From Pseudoalteromonas shioyasakiensis (GTDB lineage: Bacteria; Pseudomonadota; Gammaproteobacteria; Enterobacterales; Alteromonadaceae): a DNA stretch of 64,000 nucleotides. Position 1 is the first letter of the stretch, and each line of letters begins with the position of its first letter. The DNA lies in the NCBI RefSeq assembly GCF_024518675.1, contig NZ_JANIGL010000002.1:434001-498000 (forward strand). The letters run 5' to 3'. Positions 56,543 through 64,000 of the stretch are shown here, piece by piece. The position numbers were made by a program, and so were the translations under genes. The notes beneath the pieces are model-generated. The model was not told the DNA's origin. It did no database searches and saw only the letters and a list, made by a program, of their open reading frames with translations.

Positions 56543-56544
56543 TG

Positions 56545-57480
56545 TTACTGAATATTACCTAGGCGTTCAAAACGAACTCCAGTTGGAACCCAGCCTGGTA
56601 AAATGTCATCTGGGCCATTATCAAATTCAAAACTCATCCATATAAAGACGGCTTTACCCACCAAGTTCTCTTTTGGTACAAAGCCCCACACACGACTATC
56701 TTGGCTATTGTCGCGGTTATCACCCATCATAAAATAATGATCAGCCGGTACTACCCATTCATCAGAACGTGTACCCGGTTGTTGATAGTAGCGCCCTTTC
56801 ATTTCCAGCGCTTCTGGGTTAATTAAAATATCATGGTTCAATGTTGTTAAATTTTCATTTAAACGCACTAAATCCATAGAGCCTTGCTTAAATTCGTCAC
56901 GATTGATGATTTCCATATCAATCTTGTTAAACTCATTACACAATAAATCACCTTGTTGCGTTTGTCCTTGTTCACAATTAGGTTGGATGTATAAGCGCTT
57001 ATTACGATATACAATTTTATCACCTGGCAGACCAATTGCTCGTTTAATATAATCTACTCGCTCATCGAGCGGATATTTAAACACCACAATATCACCGCGT
57101 TCAGGTTCTGCTACATCTAGCATTTGCGTGCGCCATACAGGGTCTTTTACTCCGTACGAATACTTTTGCACTAAGATAAAGTCACCCACCAACAAAGTTG
57201 GCATCATCGAACCTGACGGGATCTGGAACGGTTCAAACAAAAACGATCTAAAAATCGTAATTGCAGCAATCATCGGAAAGATAGACTTCGCCGTTTCAGT
57301 AATTGTAGGCTCAGGTGCAATTAAAGAAGCAGTTTCTTCATCTAATTCGCCACCGGCTGAACTTGTTGCCAAGGCTAAGCGTTCTTGTCTTTTTGGTGCA
57401 AACATAAAATGATCAATTAACCAGATTAAGCCTGACCCTAAAGTTAATAACACTAAAAATATTGAAAAATAACCTGCCAT
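56545..57480 (-). CDS. lepB: Signal peptidase I
   Basis: This 311-residue inner-membrane protease has two N-terminal hydrophobic segments (about 3-27 and 66-86), catalytic S91 ([11 protein letters not shown]) and K146 ([14 protein letters not shown]), and box E with [11 protein letters not shown]. It removes signal peptides of exported proteins. It lies 2 bp before rnc and 38 bp after lepA, in the standard order. Confidence 0.98.
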   Translation of the reverse strand: MAGYFSIFLVLLTLGSGLIWLIDHFMFAPKRQERLALATSSAGGELDEETASLIAPEPTITETAKSIFPMIAAITIFRSFLFEPFQIPSGSMMPTLLVGDFILVQKYSYGVKDPVWRTQMLDVAEPERGDIVVFKYPLDERVDYIKRAIGLPGDKIVYRNKRLYIQPNCEQGQTQQGDLLCNEFNKIDMEIINRDEFKQGSMDLVRLNENLTTLNHDILINPEALEMKGRYYQQPGTRSDEWVVPADHYFMMGDNRDNSQDSRVWGFVPKENLVGKAVFIWMSFEFDNGPDDILPGWVPTGVRFERLGNIQ

Positions 57481-57518
57481 GCATTCATTCCTTTATCTTT
57501 CTAAACTGGGTTCGAAAC

Positions 57519-59306
57519 TTATTTACCAACTTTAAGAATAGCTAAGAACGCATCTTGTGGCACTTCAACATTACCTAGTTGCTTCATTCGCTTTTTACCG
57601 TCTTTTTGTTTTTGAAGAAGTTTCTTCTTACGGCTCACGTCACCACCATAACATTTTGCGATTACATTTTTGCGTAACTGCTTAACCGTCGTACGGGCAA
57701 TAACATGCTGACCAATTGCAGCTTGAATTGCAATATCAAACATTTGGCGAGGGATCAGCTCTTTCAATGCATCTGCTAATTGGCGACCACGTGATTGCGC
57801 ACTTTCTCTGTGTACAATAATAGCAAGGGCATCTACTCTGTCACCATTGATTAAGATATCTACACGCACCATGTCAGACACTTGGAAGTGTTTAAAGTTA
57901 TAATCAAGAGAGGCAAAACCACGGCTAGTTGATTTTAATTTATCAAAAAAGTCCATCACCACTTCAGCCATTGGTAGCTCGTAGGTGACCGCAACTTGCT
58001 TACCGTGATAGCTCATTTTTGTTTGCATACCACGTTTTTCGACACATAAGGTGATCACACTACCTAAATACTCTTGCGGTACAAGAATATTTGCTTCAAC
58101 AACAGGCTCACGGATTTCTAGAATATCATTTACTGGTGGTAAGTCAGACGGATTGTCTATCTGCTTAGTACCTTCTTTGGTTACTACTTCATAAATTACT
58201 GTTGGTGCCGTAGTGATAAGGTCAATGTCGTATTCACGCTCTAAACGCTCTTGAATAATTTCCATGTGTAGCATCCCTAAGAAGCCACAACGAAAACCAA
58301 AACCAAGCGCAGTTGAGTTCTCTGGTTCGAAGAAAAGTGAAGCATCGTTCAAGCTTAACTTGTTAAGCGCATCACGGAACGACTCATATTCATCAGATGC
58401 AATTGGGAACATACCCGCATAAACTTGCGGTTTAATTTTCTGGAAACCAGGCAAACGCGCAGGTGCAGCATTTTTTTGATGAGTGATGGTATCACCAACT
58501 GGAGCACCGTGAATTTCTTTGATACCTGCAATGACAAAACCAACTTCACCGGTTTTTAATACACCGGTATTTGTTTGCTTTGGTGTAAATATACCTACGT
58601 GATCAGCAATATGTACTTGCTCATTCGACATAATCTTTATTTTGTCGCCGGCGCGTAACTCACCATGTTTAATACGAACCAGTGATACAACACCTTGGTA
58701 TGGGTCAAACCATGAATCGATGATCAATGCTTGTAATGGAGCGTCTTTATCACCTTCTGGTGGTGGTACATCCTTTACAATCATTTCCAATACTTCAGCA
58801 ATACCAACACCTGTTTTAGCACTGCATTGCACAGCATCTAAGGCATCAATACCAATAATATCTTCAATTTCTTCAGCTACACGTAGTGGATCAGCTTGCG
58901 GTAAATCAATTTTATTGAGAACCGGAATAACTTCTAAGTCCATCTCTATCGCAGTGTAGCAATTTGCTAACGTTTGCGCTTCTACACCTTGCCCTGCATC
59001 AACAACTAATAATGCACCTTCACAAGCGGCAAGTGAACGCGACACTTCATAAGTGAAGTCAACGTGTCCTGGCGTATCGATAAAGTTTAGCTGGTAAGTT
59101 TCACCATCATTGGCTTTATAATTAAGGGTTACACTTTGCGCTTTAATGGTGATCCCACGCTCGCGCTCAATGTCCATAGAATCCAATACTTGTTTTTGCA
59201 TTTCACGGTCGGTTAGGCCACCACAAACTTGGATCAAACGATCAGAAAGGGTCGATTTACCGTGGTCAATATGGGCGATGATCGAAAAATTACGGATATG
59301 CTTCAT
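57519..59306 (-). CDS. lepA: Elongation factor 4 (LepA)
   Basis: This 595-residue GTPase has [14 protein letters not shown] (P-loop), [17 protein letters not shown] and the LepA-specific C-terminal domain with [25 protein letters not shown]. It acts on ribosomes in initiation and stalling. It is the first gene of the lepA-lepB-rnc-era run, 69 bp after rseC. Confidence 0.98.
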   Translation of the reverse strand: MKHIRNFSIIAHIDHGKSTLSDRLIQVCGGLTDREMQKQVLDSMDIERERGITIKAQSVTLNYKANDGETYQLNFIDTPGHVDFTYEVSRSLAACEGALLVVDAGQGVEAQTLANCYTAIEMDLEVIPVLNKIDLPQADPLRVAEEIEDIIGIDALDAVQCSAKTGVGIAEVLEMIVKDVPPPEGDKDAPLQALIIDSWFDPYQGVVSLVRIKHGELRAGDKIKIMSNEQVHIADHVGIFTPKQTNTGVLKTGEVGFVIAGIKEIHGAPVGDTITHQKNAAPARLPGFQKIKPQVYAGMFPIASDEYESFRDALNKLSLNDASLFFEPENSTALGFGFRCGFLGMLHMEIIQERLEREYDIDLITTAPTVIYEVVTKEGTKQIDNPSDLPPVNDILEIREPVVEANILVPQEYLGSVITLCVEKRGMQTKMSYHGKQVAVTYELPMAEVVMDFFDKLKSTSRGFASLDYNFKHFQVSDMVRVDILINGDRVDALAIIVHRESAQSRGRQLADALKELIPRQMFDIAIQAAIGQHVIARTTVKQLRKNVIAKCYGGDVSRKKKLLQKQKDGKKRMKQLGNVEVPQDAFLAILKVGK

Positions 59307-59375
59307 AAACTGGATTCTAAACTTCTATTTTAATGGACTAAGTGTATAAAGCCGCAATTTTACATTTAATTGGCT

Positions 59376-59825
59376 TTAATCACCATCTATTTGAGTTAAA
59401 GGGAGGCTAATTGGGTGAATTTTTATTACTTTTATATCGTGCTTAAGGCTTTTTACCTGACTTTTAGCAATACCAAAGCCTGTAATACCACCACCTACAG
59501 CGGCAATTATCTGTACCCACTCAGCAGCTTTAAATAATTCACTCGCAATTAAAGCAAATATCATACTTAAAAACAAAGGTAACATATACACAGCAAAAGC
59601 ATGTTTAACCATATGGCTATCGTCTAATGCCAATGTTACTTTTTGACCAACTTCGACGGGAGTTTCAAATTGATATGGAAACGTTTTCTTTGCAGTACCA
59701 AACAGTTTACCAAAAACTTGTGAACCACAACGACCGTTGCAGCCTTCACAGGCTTTTTTTTGTTGTGCTTCTAAATGAGCAGTGGCGCCTGAGATAGACA
59801 CCACTGTAAGAGTTTGTTCAATCAT
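59376..59825 (-). CDS. rseC: Sigma-E regulatory protein RseC
   Basis: This 149-residue protein has an N-terminal domain with a cysteine cluster (CEGCNGRCGSQ, four Cys), two membrane helices (about 77-99 and 104-122) and a cytoplasmic tail. It is a SoxR-reducing and sigma-E modulating factor in E. coli. It lies 6 bp after rseB. Confidence 0.93.
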   Translation of the reverse strand: MIEQTLTVVSISGATAHLEAQQKKACEGCNGRCGSQVFGKLFGTAKKTFPYQFETPVEVGQKVTLALDDSHMVKHAFAVYMLPLFLSMIFALIASELFKAAEWVQIIAAVGGGITGFGIAKSQVKSLKHDIKVIKIHPISLPLTQIDGD

Positions 59826-59831
59826 GAGGTT

Positions 59832-60788
59832 TTAAAGGGGCCGTGCGACTGATTCTGCAATCGCTTTTGCGGTCATAGCTGGAATATTCCCGACTACTGA
59901 CACGTCAAAGCTACCCGCATTATGCACATAAATAGTGGTTGCTCCTGAAGATAAGGATCCACTTGGTCTGCGTCCTGGTAACGGGCGCTGCACAAATACT
60001 GACACTTCAACAAAACCATCCGAATATAAATAGTAATCGGTTAATTCATTATTTAAATCAAGTTTATGCCTGTCTGATTTTAATAAGCTAAAGCCGTCGG
60101 GCAACCAGCCAATCTGCCAGTTATTGCTAGCAGCGTTAGTCTGCTCTGTTGCAACTGCATCACGGGGTAATGGTGTTGGAAAATCACGGTTTAACATTTC
60201 AAGTAACAGTGGTGCAGGCTCTTCAGTCACGCTGATATGTGTTAGCTGTAGTTGCTCAAGCATTTCACCATCGTGATTTACATACGCTGACTTTAAAAGT
60301 AATGACGACTCAGCATCAATCCAGAGCCAATAATTAAACTTAAATTCATCTTTTGATTCAATACGTACTAGTTGTGCTGCACGCCCTGCTATGCGCCCTT
60401 TGCCACCAAGGACAAAATCATATTCGCTGCTTAAACGTTCTATATCTTTAAAAAGCACTTCAGGGATTGGCCCAGCGATTGAGTCAGTCGCTATAGAATA
60501 CGGGGCTGATTGCGGTTCAAAATAGGTGACTTGATCATCAACCCTAACCATTTCAAGACCAGCACCATTGAGTAAACTTAGATGCTCAAGCTCTGTATCA
60601 CCTTGCTTTGCATGCAACCAACGGTAGGGCTCCATCGATTTACCTTTAACAACAACAAAAGACGCATCAAAGTTACGGTTGTGGACGGCCTCAGCCATAT
60701 TGAGCAATAGCTCTTTTGCAGGGGTTTCGTCGCTAGCATAGGCGGGTGCTAATATTACCAACGACAAGATAAAAGTAATTACTTTCAT
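59832..60788 (-). CDS. rseB: Sigma-E regulatory protein RseB
   Basis: This 318-residue periplasmic protein has a signal peptide (FILSLVILAPAYA) and the RseB two-domain layout: MAEAVHNRNFDASFVVVKG, then EHLSLLNGAGLEMVRVDD, and a C-terminal domain ending AMTAKAIAESVARPL. It binds RseA and delays its cleavage, and senses lipoprotein and LPS stress. It lies 6 bp before rseC and 4 bp after rseA. Confidence 0.94.
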   Translation of the reverse strand: MKVITFILSLVILAPAYASDETPAKELLLNMAEAVHNRNFDASFVVVKGKSMEPYRWLHAKQGDTELEHLSLLNGAGLEMVRVDDQVTYFEPQSAPYSIATDSIAGPIPEVLFKDIERLSSEYDFVLGGKGRIAGRAAQLVRIESKDEFKFNYWLWIDAESSLLLKSAYVNHDGEMLEQLQLTHISVTEEPAPLLLEMLNRDFPTPLPRDAVATEQTNAASNNWQIGWLPDGFSLLKSDRHKLDLNNELTDYYLYSDGFVEVSVFVQRPLPGRRPSGSLSSGATTIYVHNAGSFDVSVVGNIPAMTAKAIAESVARPL

Positions 60789-60792
60789 TTAA

Positions 60793-61398
60793 TTAGTTTT
60801 TTTCCTCTTCGGCTTGCGCCTTAGTGTGAGCCTTTTCAAGAGAATATGCAATGCGTGCTTGACGTTGATGCTCTAAAACCAATGCGCCAATGCGTTGTTG
60901 CTGTAATTCGCGTAAGCCTTGTTCAGCATTTTCCAAAGCAGGTTCTGATGAATAGCTCACAGGAGATGCAACCCCAGTTAAAGGTGTGCTTTGTAAAATT
61001 GGAATTTCATTCGCAGGAGAGTCTTCACCTTGTGGTAGCGTTTGTACCCCAACGATTGCAAACATTGCCACACTTGCCGCAATAGCTAACTGCGCTACTG
61101 GCTTACGCCAGTTAAAGGCAACCACATTATCTGTACCAGTCGCTGCGACTTGCGCATCTTGCTTTTGACTAAAGTCAGCATATACCGGTTCACTTTCTAA
61201 TGCTTTAGCTACGCTATCACTTATATCAAGTACAAAGGCGTCCTCTGACTCAGCACGCATTACATCGCCTATCAGTGCATAGCGCCCTAAGGTTGCCGTA
61301 TCCTGTAAAGCAATTTCCTCATTACTTAAAGGTTGTTCGCCGTCAAGTAATGCGGATAGGTCTTGATTATCCAACTTGTTAACGTGTGCTTTTGTCAT
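60793..61398 (-). CDS. rseA: Anti-sigma-E factor RseA
   Basis: This 201-residue protein has an N-terminal cytoplasmic sigma-binding region (LSALLDGEQPLSNEE; TLGRYALIGDVMRAE), one membrane helix (about 101-119) and a periplasmic tail. It holds RpoE until DegS/RseP cleavage releases it. It starts one base after the rpoE stop. The periplasmic part is Gln/Glu-rich at the C-terminus. Confidence 0.93.
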   Translation of the reverse strand: MTKAHVNKLDNQDLSALLDGEQPLSNEEIALQDTATLGRYALIGDVMRAESEDAFVLDISDSVAKALESEPVYADFSQKQDAQVAATGTDNVVAFNWRKPVAQLAIAASVAMFAIVGVQTLPQGEDSPANEIPILQSTPLTGVASPVSYSSEPALENAEQGLRELQQQRIGALVLEHQRQARIAYSLEKAHTKAQAEEEKN

Positions 61399-61399
61399 A

Positions 61400-61981
61400 T
61401 TAAGACTCGCCTATTAATGGGTTTAATTTGTTATCAATTGCTTCACGGGCACGGAAAATACGCGAACGTACCGTCCCGACTGGGCAATCCATTACCACGG
61501 CTATTTCTTCATAGCTCATCCCTTCGATTTCTCGTAAGGTTATCGCGGTTTTAAGATCTTCAGGCAAACTATCAATCGTGTTAAAAATTACAGCGCGAAC
61601 TTCGTCGCTTAATAATAAATTCTCAGGGGATGCATTAGAACGCATAGCATCCGCGCCGTCATAAAACTCAGCCTCATCAGCGTCTACATCATTTGCTGGC
61701 GGTTTGCGGCCCTGAGCCACTAAGTAATTTTTAGCACAATTAACAGCGATACGGTATAACCAAGTATAAAAGGCGCTATCTCCACGAAAGTTAGGAAGTG
61801 CACGATATGCTTTAATAAAAGCCTCTTGCGCAACATCAGCAATATCACCTTGGTTTGATACGTAACGAGAAATCAAACCGGCTATTTTATTCTGATACTT
61901 CTTTACTAATAGATTGAAGGCATTTTTATCACCTTGCTGAACCCTTTTTACTAGCGCTAAATCTAAATCCTGCTCGCTCAT
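61400..61981 (-). CDS. rpoE: Sigma factor RpoE (sigma-E)
   Basis: This 193-residue ECF sigma factor shows region 2 (VKRVQQGDKNAFNLLVKKYQNKI; IADVAQEAFIKAYRALPNFRGDSAFYTWLYRIAVNCAKNYL) and region 4 (LREIEGMSYEEIAVVMDCPVGTVRSRIFRAREAI). It directs the envelope stress response. It heads the rpoE-rseA-rseB-rseC operon. AGGAG lies 11 bp before the start; a sigma-E-type promoter is found upstream at 62048-62074, so it is autoregulated. Confidence 0.97.
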   Translation of the reverse strand: MSEQDLDLALVKRVQQGDKNAFNLLVKKYQNKIAGLISRYVSNQGDIADVAQEAFIKAYRALPNFRGDSAFYTWLYRIAVNCAKNYLVAQGRKPPANDVDADEAEFYDGADAMRSNASPENLLLSDEVRAVIFNTIDSLPEDLKTAITLREIEGMSYEEIAVVMDCPVGTVRSRIFRAREAIDNKLNPLIGES

Positions 61982-62047
61982 TCGAGCCGGTACTCCTATA
62001 TCTAGTTATTACTTGTTATTCATATCTTAGCCATTGTTTACAAATAC

Positions 62048-62074
62048 TCTGACTGAGGCATGAATGAAAAGTTC
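62048..62074 (-). promoter_or_regulatory. Sigma-E promoter of rpoE
   Basis: Reading leftwards, GAACTT (62069-62074) and TCAGA (62048-62052, with a preceding G giving GTCAGA) are 16 bp apart, which fits the sigma-E consensus GGAACTT-N16-GTCnnA. It lies about 67 bp upstream of the rpoE start. The remaining 62075-62248 holds no further recognisable element. Confidence 0.7.
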
Positions 62075-62248
62075 ATTTAATATTATTTTTTTATAAAAAA
62101 GCGTGTAAATAAATATCTAAAAGTTGAAAATCACTAATAGTGTAGTGTAAAAATATGATACATATACGCTTATCACAATAATATTGATTGCTCGTACCAA
62201 TTACTTTAATTAGTATCCTAGAGCATTGTAACCGCAAAGACCACGGAC

Positions 62249-63859
62249 ATGAACCAAAATAAACACCACACCACAGATGTTGCTATAATTGGTAGCGGCG
62301 CTGCTGGACTTTCTTTGGCACTTTCATTAGCTAATCATTGTAAAGTTACTGTAATTAGTAAAGGTGAATTAAAAGAAGGTTCCACTCTTTATGCGCAAGG
62401 CGGCATTGCAGCCGTGTTCGACAAAAAGAATGACAGCATTGAATCCCATGTGCAGGATACCCTAGATGCCGGTGGTGGTTTATGCGACCGTGAAGTCGTG
62501 CATTATACTGCAAGCAATGCGCCCGAGTGTTTAAATTGGCTTATTGAACAAGGCGTGCCATTTGATATGGAGTTTGATAGCAAAGGTAAAGAGCGCTTTC
62601 ATTTAACCCGTGAAGGCGGACATAGCCACCGCCGTATTTTGCATGCAGCAGATGCAACCGGGCGTGCTGTGCAAACAACCTTGATCAGCCAAGTACAAGC
62701 TCACCCTGACATCACTTTACTTGAGCAATACAATGCTATTGACTTAATTGGGGATAAAAAACTAGGTAAATCTGGATCTCATATCCATGGCATCTATATG
62801 TGGAACCGCCGAGAAAAACGGGTTGAAACCATTGCTGCTAAATTTGTTGCTTTAGCGACTGGTGGCGCGAGTAAAGTATACCTTTACACGTCAAATCCCG
62901 ATGTTTCCAGTGGCGATGGCATAGCCATGGCGTGGCGTGCCGGCTGTAAAGTTGCGAACATGGAGTTTAACCAGTTTCACCCAACCAGCTTATACCATCC
63001 GGAATTGCAGAACTTTCTGATCACAGAAGCCATGCGTGGCGAAGGTGCCTATTTAAAACGCCCTGACGGCACCCGCTTTATGAAAGACTTTGATGAGCGC
63101 GAAGAACTTGCACCCCGCGATATAGTAGCCCGCGCAATCGACTTTGAAATGAAACGCCTCGGTGCAAACTGTGTTTATTTAGATATAAGCCATAAAGATA
63201 AAGATTTTATCATTGAGCATTTCCCGACCATTTACGCAAAGTGTTTAAGTGTTGGTTTAGACATTACTAAAGAGCCAATACCTGTCGTGCCTGCCGCTCA
63301 CTATACTTGTGGCGGGGTAATGACCGACTTTAATGGAAAAACCGATTTAGACAATCTATACGCGGTAGGTGAAGTTGCTTACACAGGTTTACATGGCGCA
63401 AACCGAATGGCGAGTAACTCATTGCTTGAGTGTATTGTATTTGCTCACGCAGCAGCAAAAGATATTCTTGCAAAACTTGCTAGTAGCCCGCCACAACAAA
63501 TTTTACCCCAGTGGGATGAAAGCCGTGTCACTAACTCAGATGAAGAAGTTGTTATAACGCATAACTGGCATGAATTACGCTTATTTATGTGGGATTATGT
63601 AGGGATTGTTCGCTCAACAAAGCGTTTAGAGCGAGCATTACATCGTGTTGAATTATTACAACAAGAGATTCACGATTATTATGCCAACTTTAGAGTGACG
63701 AATAATTTACTCGAGTTACGTAATTTAGTACAAGTTGCGGAGTTAATCATACGTAGCGCGATGGAGCGAAAAGAAAGCCGAGGCCTGCATTACACCATTG
63801 ATTACCCAGCGCAAAATGACAACCCTAAGCCAACTATACTAACCCCTACTAACGCTTAG
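62249..63859 (+). CDS. nadB: L-aspartate oxidase NadB
   Basis: This 536-residue flavoprotein has the FAD-binding motif GSGAAG (15-20), the fumarate reductase-like core [51 protein letters not shown], and [48 protein letters not shown]. It oxidises aspartate to iminoaspartate, the first step of NAD synthesis. It is divergent from rpoE, as in related genomes. Its 3' end overlaps the stop of the convergent YgfX-like frame by 11 bp. Confidence 0.98.
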   Translation: MNQNKHHTTDVAIIGSGAAGLSLALSLANHCKVTVISKGELKEGSTLYAQGGIAAVFDKKNDSIESHVQDTLDAGGGLCDREVVHYTASNAPECLNWLIEQGVPFDMEFDSKGKERFHLTREGGHSHRRILHAADATGRAVQTTLISQVQAHPDITLLEQYNAIDLIGDKKLGKSGSHIHGIYMWNRREKRVETIAAKFVALATGGASKVYLYTSNPDVSSGDGIAMAWRAGCKVANMEFNQFHPTSLYHPELQNFLITEAMRGEGAYLKRPDGTRFMKDFDEREELAPRDIVARAIDFEMKRLGANCVYLDISHKDKDFIIEHFPTIYAKCLSVGLDITKEPIPVVPAAHYTCGGVMTDFNGKTDLDNLYAVGEVAYTGLHGANRMASNSLLECIVFAHAAAKDILAKLASSPPQQILPQWDESRVTNSDEEVVITHNWHELRLFMWDYVGIVRSTKRLERALHRVELLQQEIHDYYANFRVTNNLLELRNLVQVAELIIRSAMERKESRGLHYTIDYPAQNDNPKPTILTPTNA

Positions 63860-64000
63860 CGCTTGCCAATACTGCCCGCTTTAACCTAATAAAGCTTTCT
63901 TCATCAAGCCCATTGGCATTTATTATAAGCCACTGGGCTTGGCTAAAACCTATAAGGTTTAACCAAATACAGTGTTGATAAGCTCGGCTGCGACTACTTA
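63849..64000 (-). CDS. YgfX-like protein, C-terminal part only
   Basis: An open frame runs from the right edge to a TAG at 63849-63851 (about 49 codons seen). The end reads [15 protein letters not shown], which fits the C-terminus of YgfX-type membrane proteins, commonly found between nadB and sdhE in marine gammaproteobacteria. The N-terminal membrane helices, which would settle it, lie outside the window. The identification rests on this short segment and on gene order. Confidence 0.5.
   Translation of the reverse strand, partial: SSRSRAYQHCIWLNLIGFSQAQWLIINANGLDEESFIRLKRAVLASAKR

Overview
The window looks like a chromosomal segment of a marine gammaproteobacterium of the Pseudoalteromonas type. 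The grounds are roughly 40 % G+C, several TonB-dependent receptors, an Na+-pumping oxaloacetate decarboxylase (oadGAB), the core block pdxJ-recO-era-rnc-lepB-lepA-rseCBA-rpoE-nadB, convergent arcA and arcB, and trmB-rsmC beside mutY-yggX. This assignment comes from gene content and order; no database was searched. Nothing suggests a phage, integron, insertion sequence or CRISPR array.

Region 1 (1-13967) is accessory and signalling DNA. It holds a copper-type TonB receptor running off the left edge, a DUF1499 protein, an MFS exporter, a very large winged-helix/STAND-NTPase/TPR regulator with a small partner gene, a PAS-GGDEF diguanylate cyclase, a second TonB receptor, a TPR protein, a 52-residue lysine-rich protein and a putative outer-membrane protein. 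Region 2 (14003-22951) holds mgtE, a membrane protein with a degenerate GGDEF domain overlapping an AraC regulator, and a phytate-scavenging module (TonB receptor, purple acid phosphatase-like enzyme, two-lobed beta-propeller phytase lipoprotein). A good Pho box precedes this module.

Region 3 (23029-30362) holds a tripartite RND efflux operon and a tRNA array read leftwards. The array has four identical tRNA-Phe(GAA) genes, three identical tRNA-Thr(TGT) genes, two matching tRNA-Thr pseudogenes and two decayed tRNA remnants next to a consensus promoter. A 384-bp-offset tandem duplication explains most of it. Region 4 (30614-47268) holds a BarA/GacS-like hybrid kinase, yggX and mutY, trmB and rsmC, a CHASE8-type histidine kinase translationally coupled to a YfiR-like periplasmic protein, arcA facing arcB, folE2, a DUF2726 protein, mtnN, a CbiB-like protein and tyrS.

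Region 5 (47419-64000) holds the murein endopeptidase mepM, a short intergenic stretch with heptanucleotide tandem repeats, an unannotated 58-residue membrane protein, and oadGAB with two PdhR-like palindromes upstream. It continues with two small stress-type genes and the housekeeping run from pdxJ to rpoE. That run ends at a recognisable sigma-E promoter, with nadB divergent from it and a partial YgfX-like gene at the right edge.

The most interesting items are: the histidine kinase/YfiR pair, which resembles the YfiN/YfiR cyclic-di-GMP switch with the cyclase replaced by a kinase; the Pho-box phytate locus; the PdhR-like sites at oadGAB; the CxxxM/HxM plus Met-rich copper receptor; the wHTH-STAND-TPR regulator with its small partner; and the expanding and decaying tRNA array.
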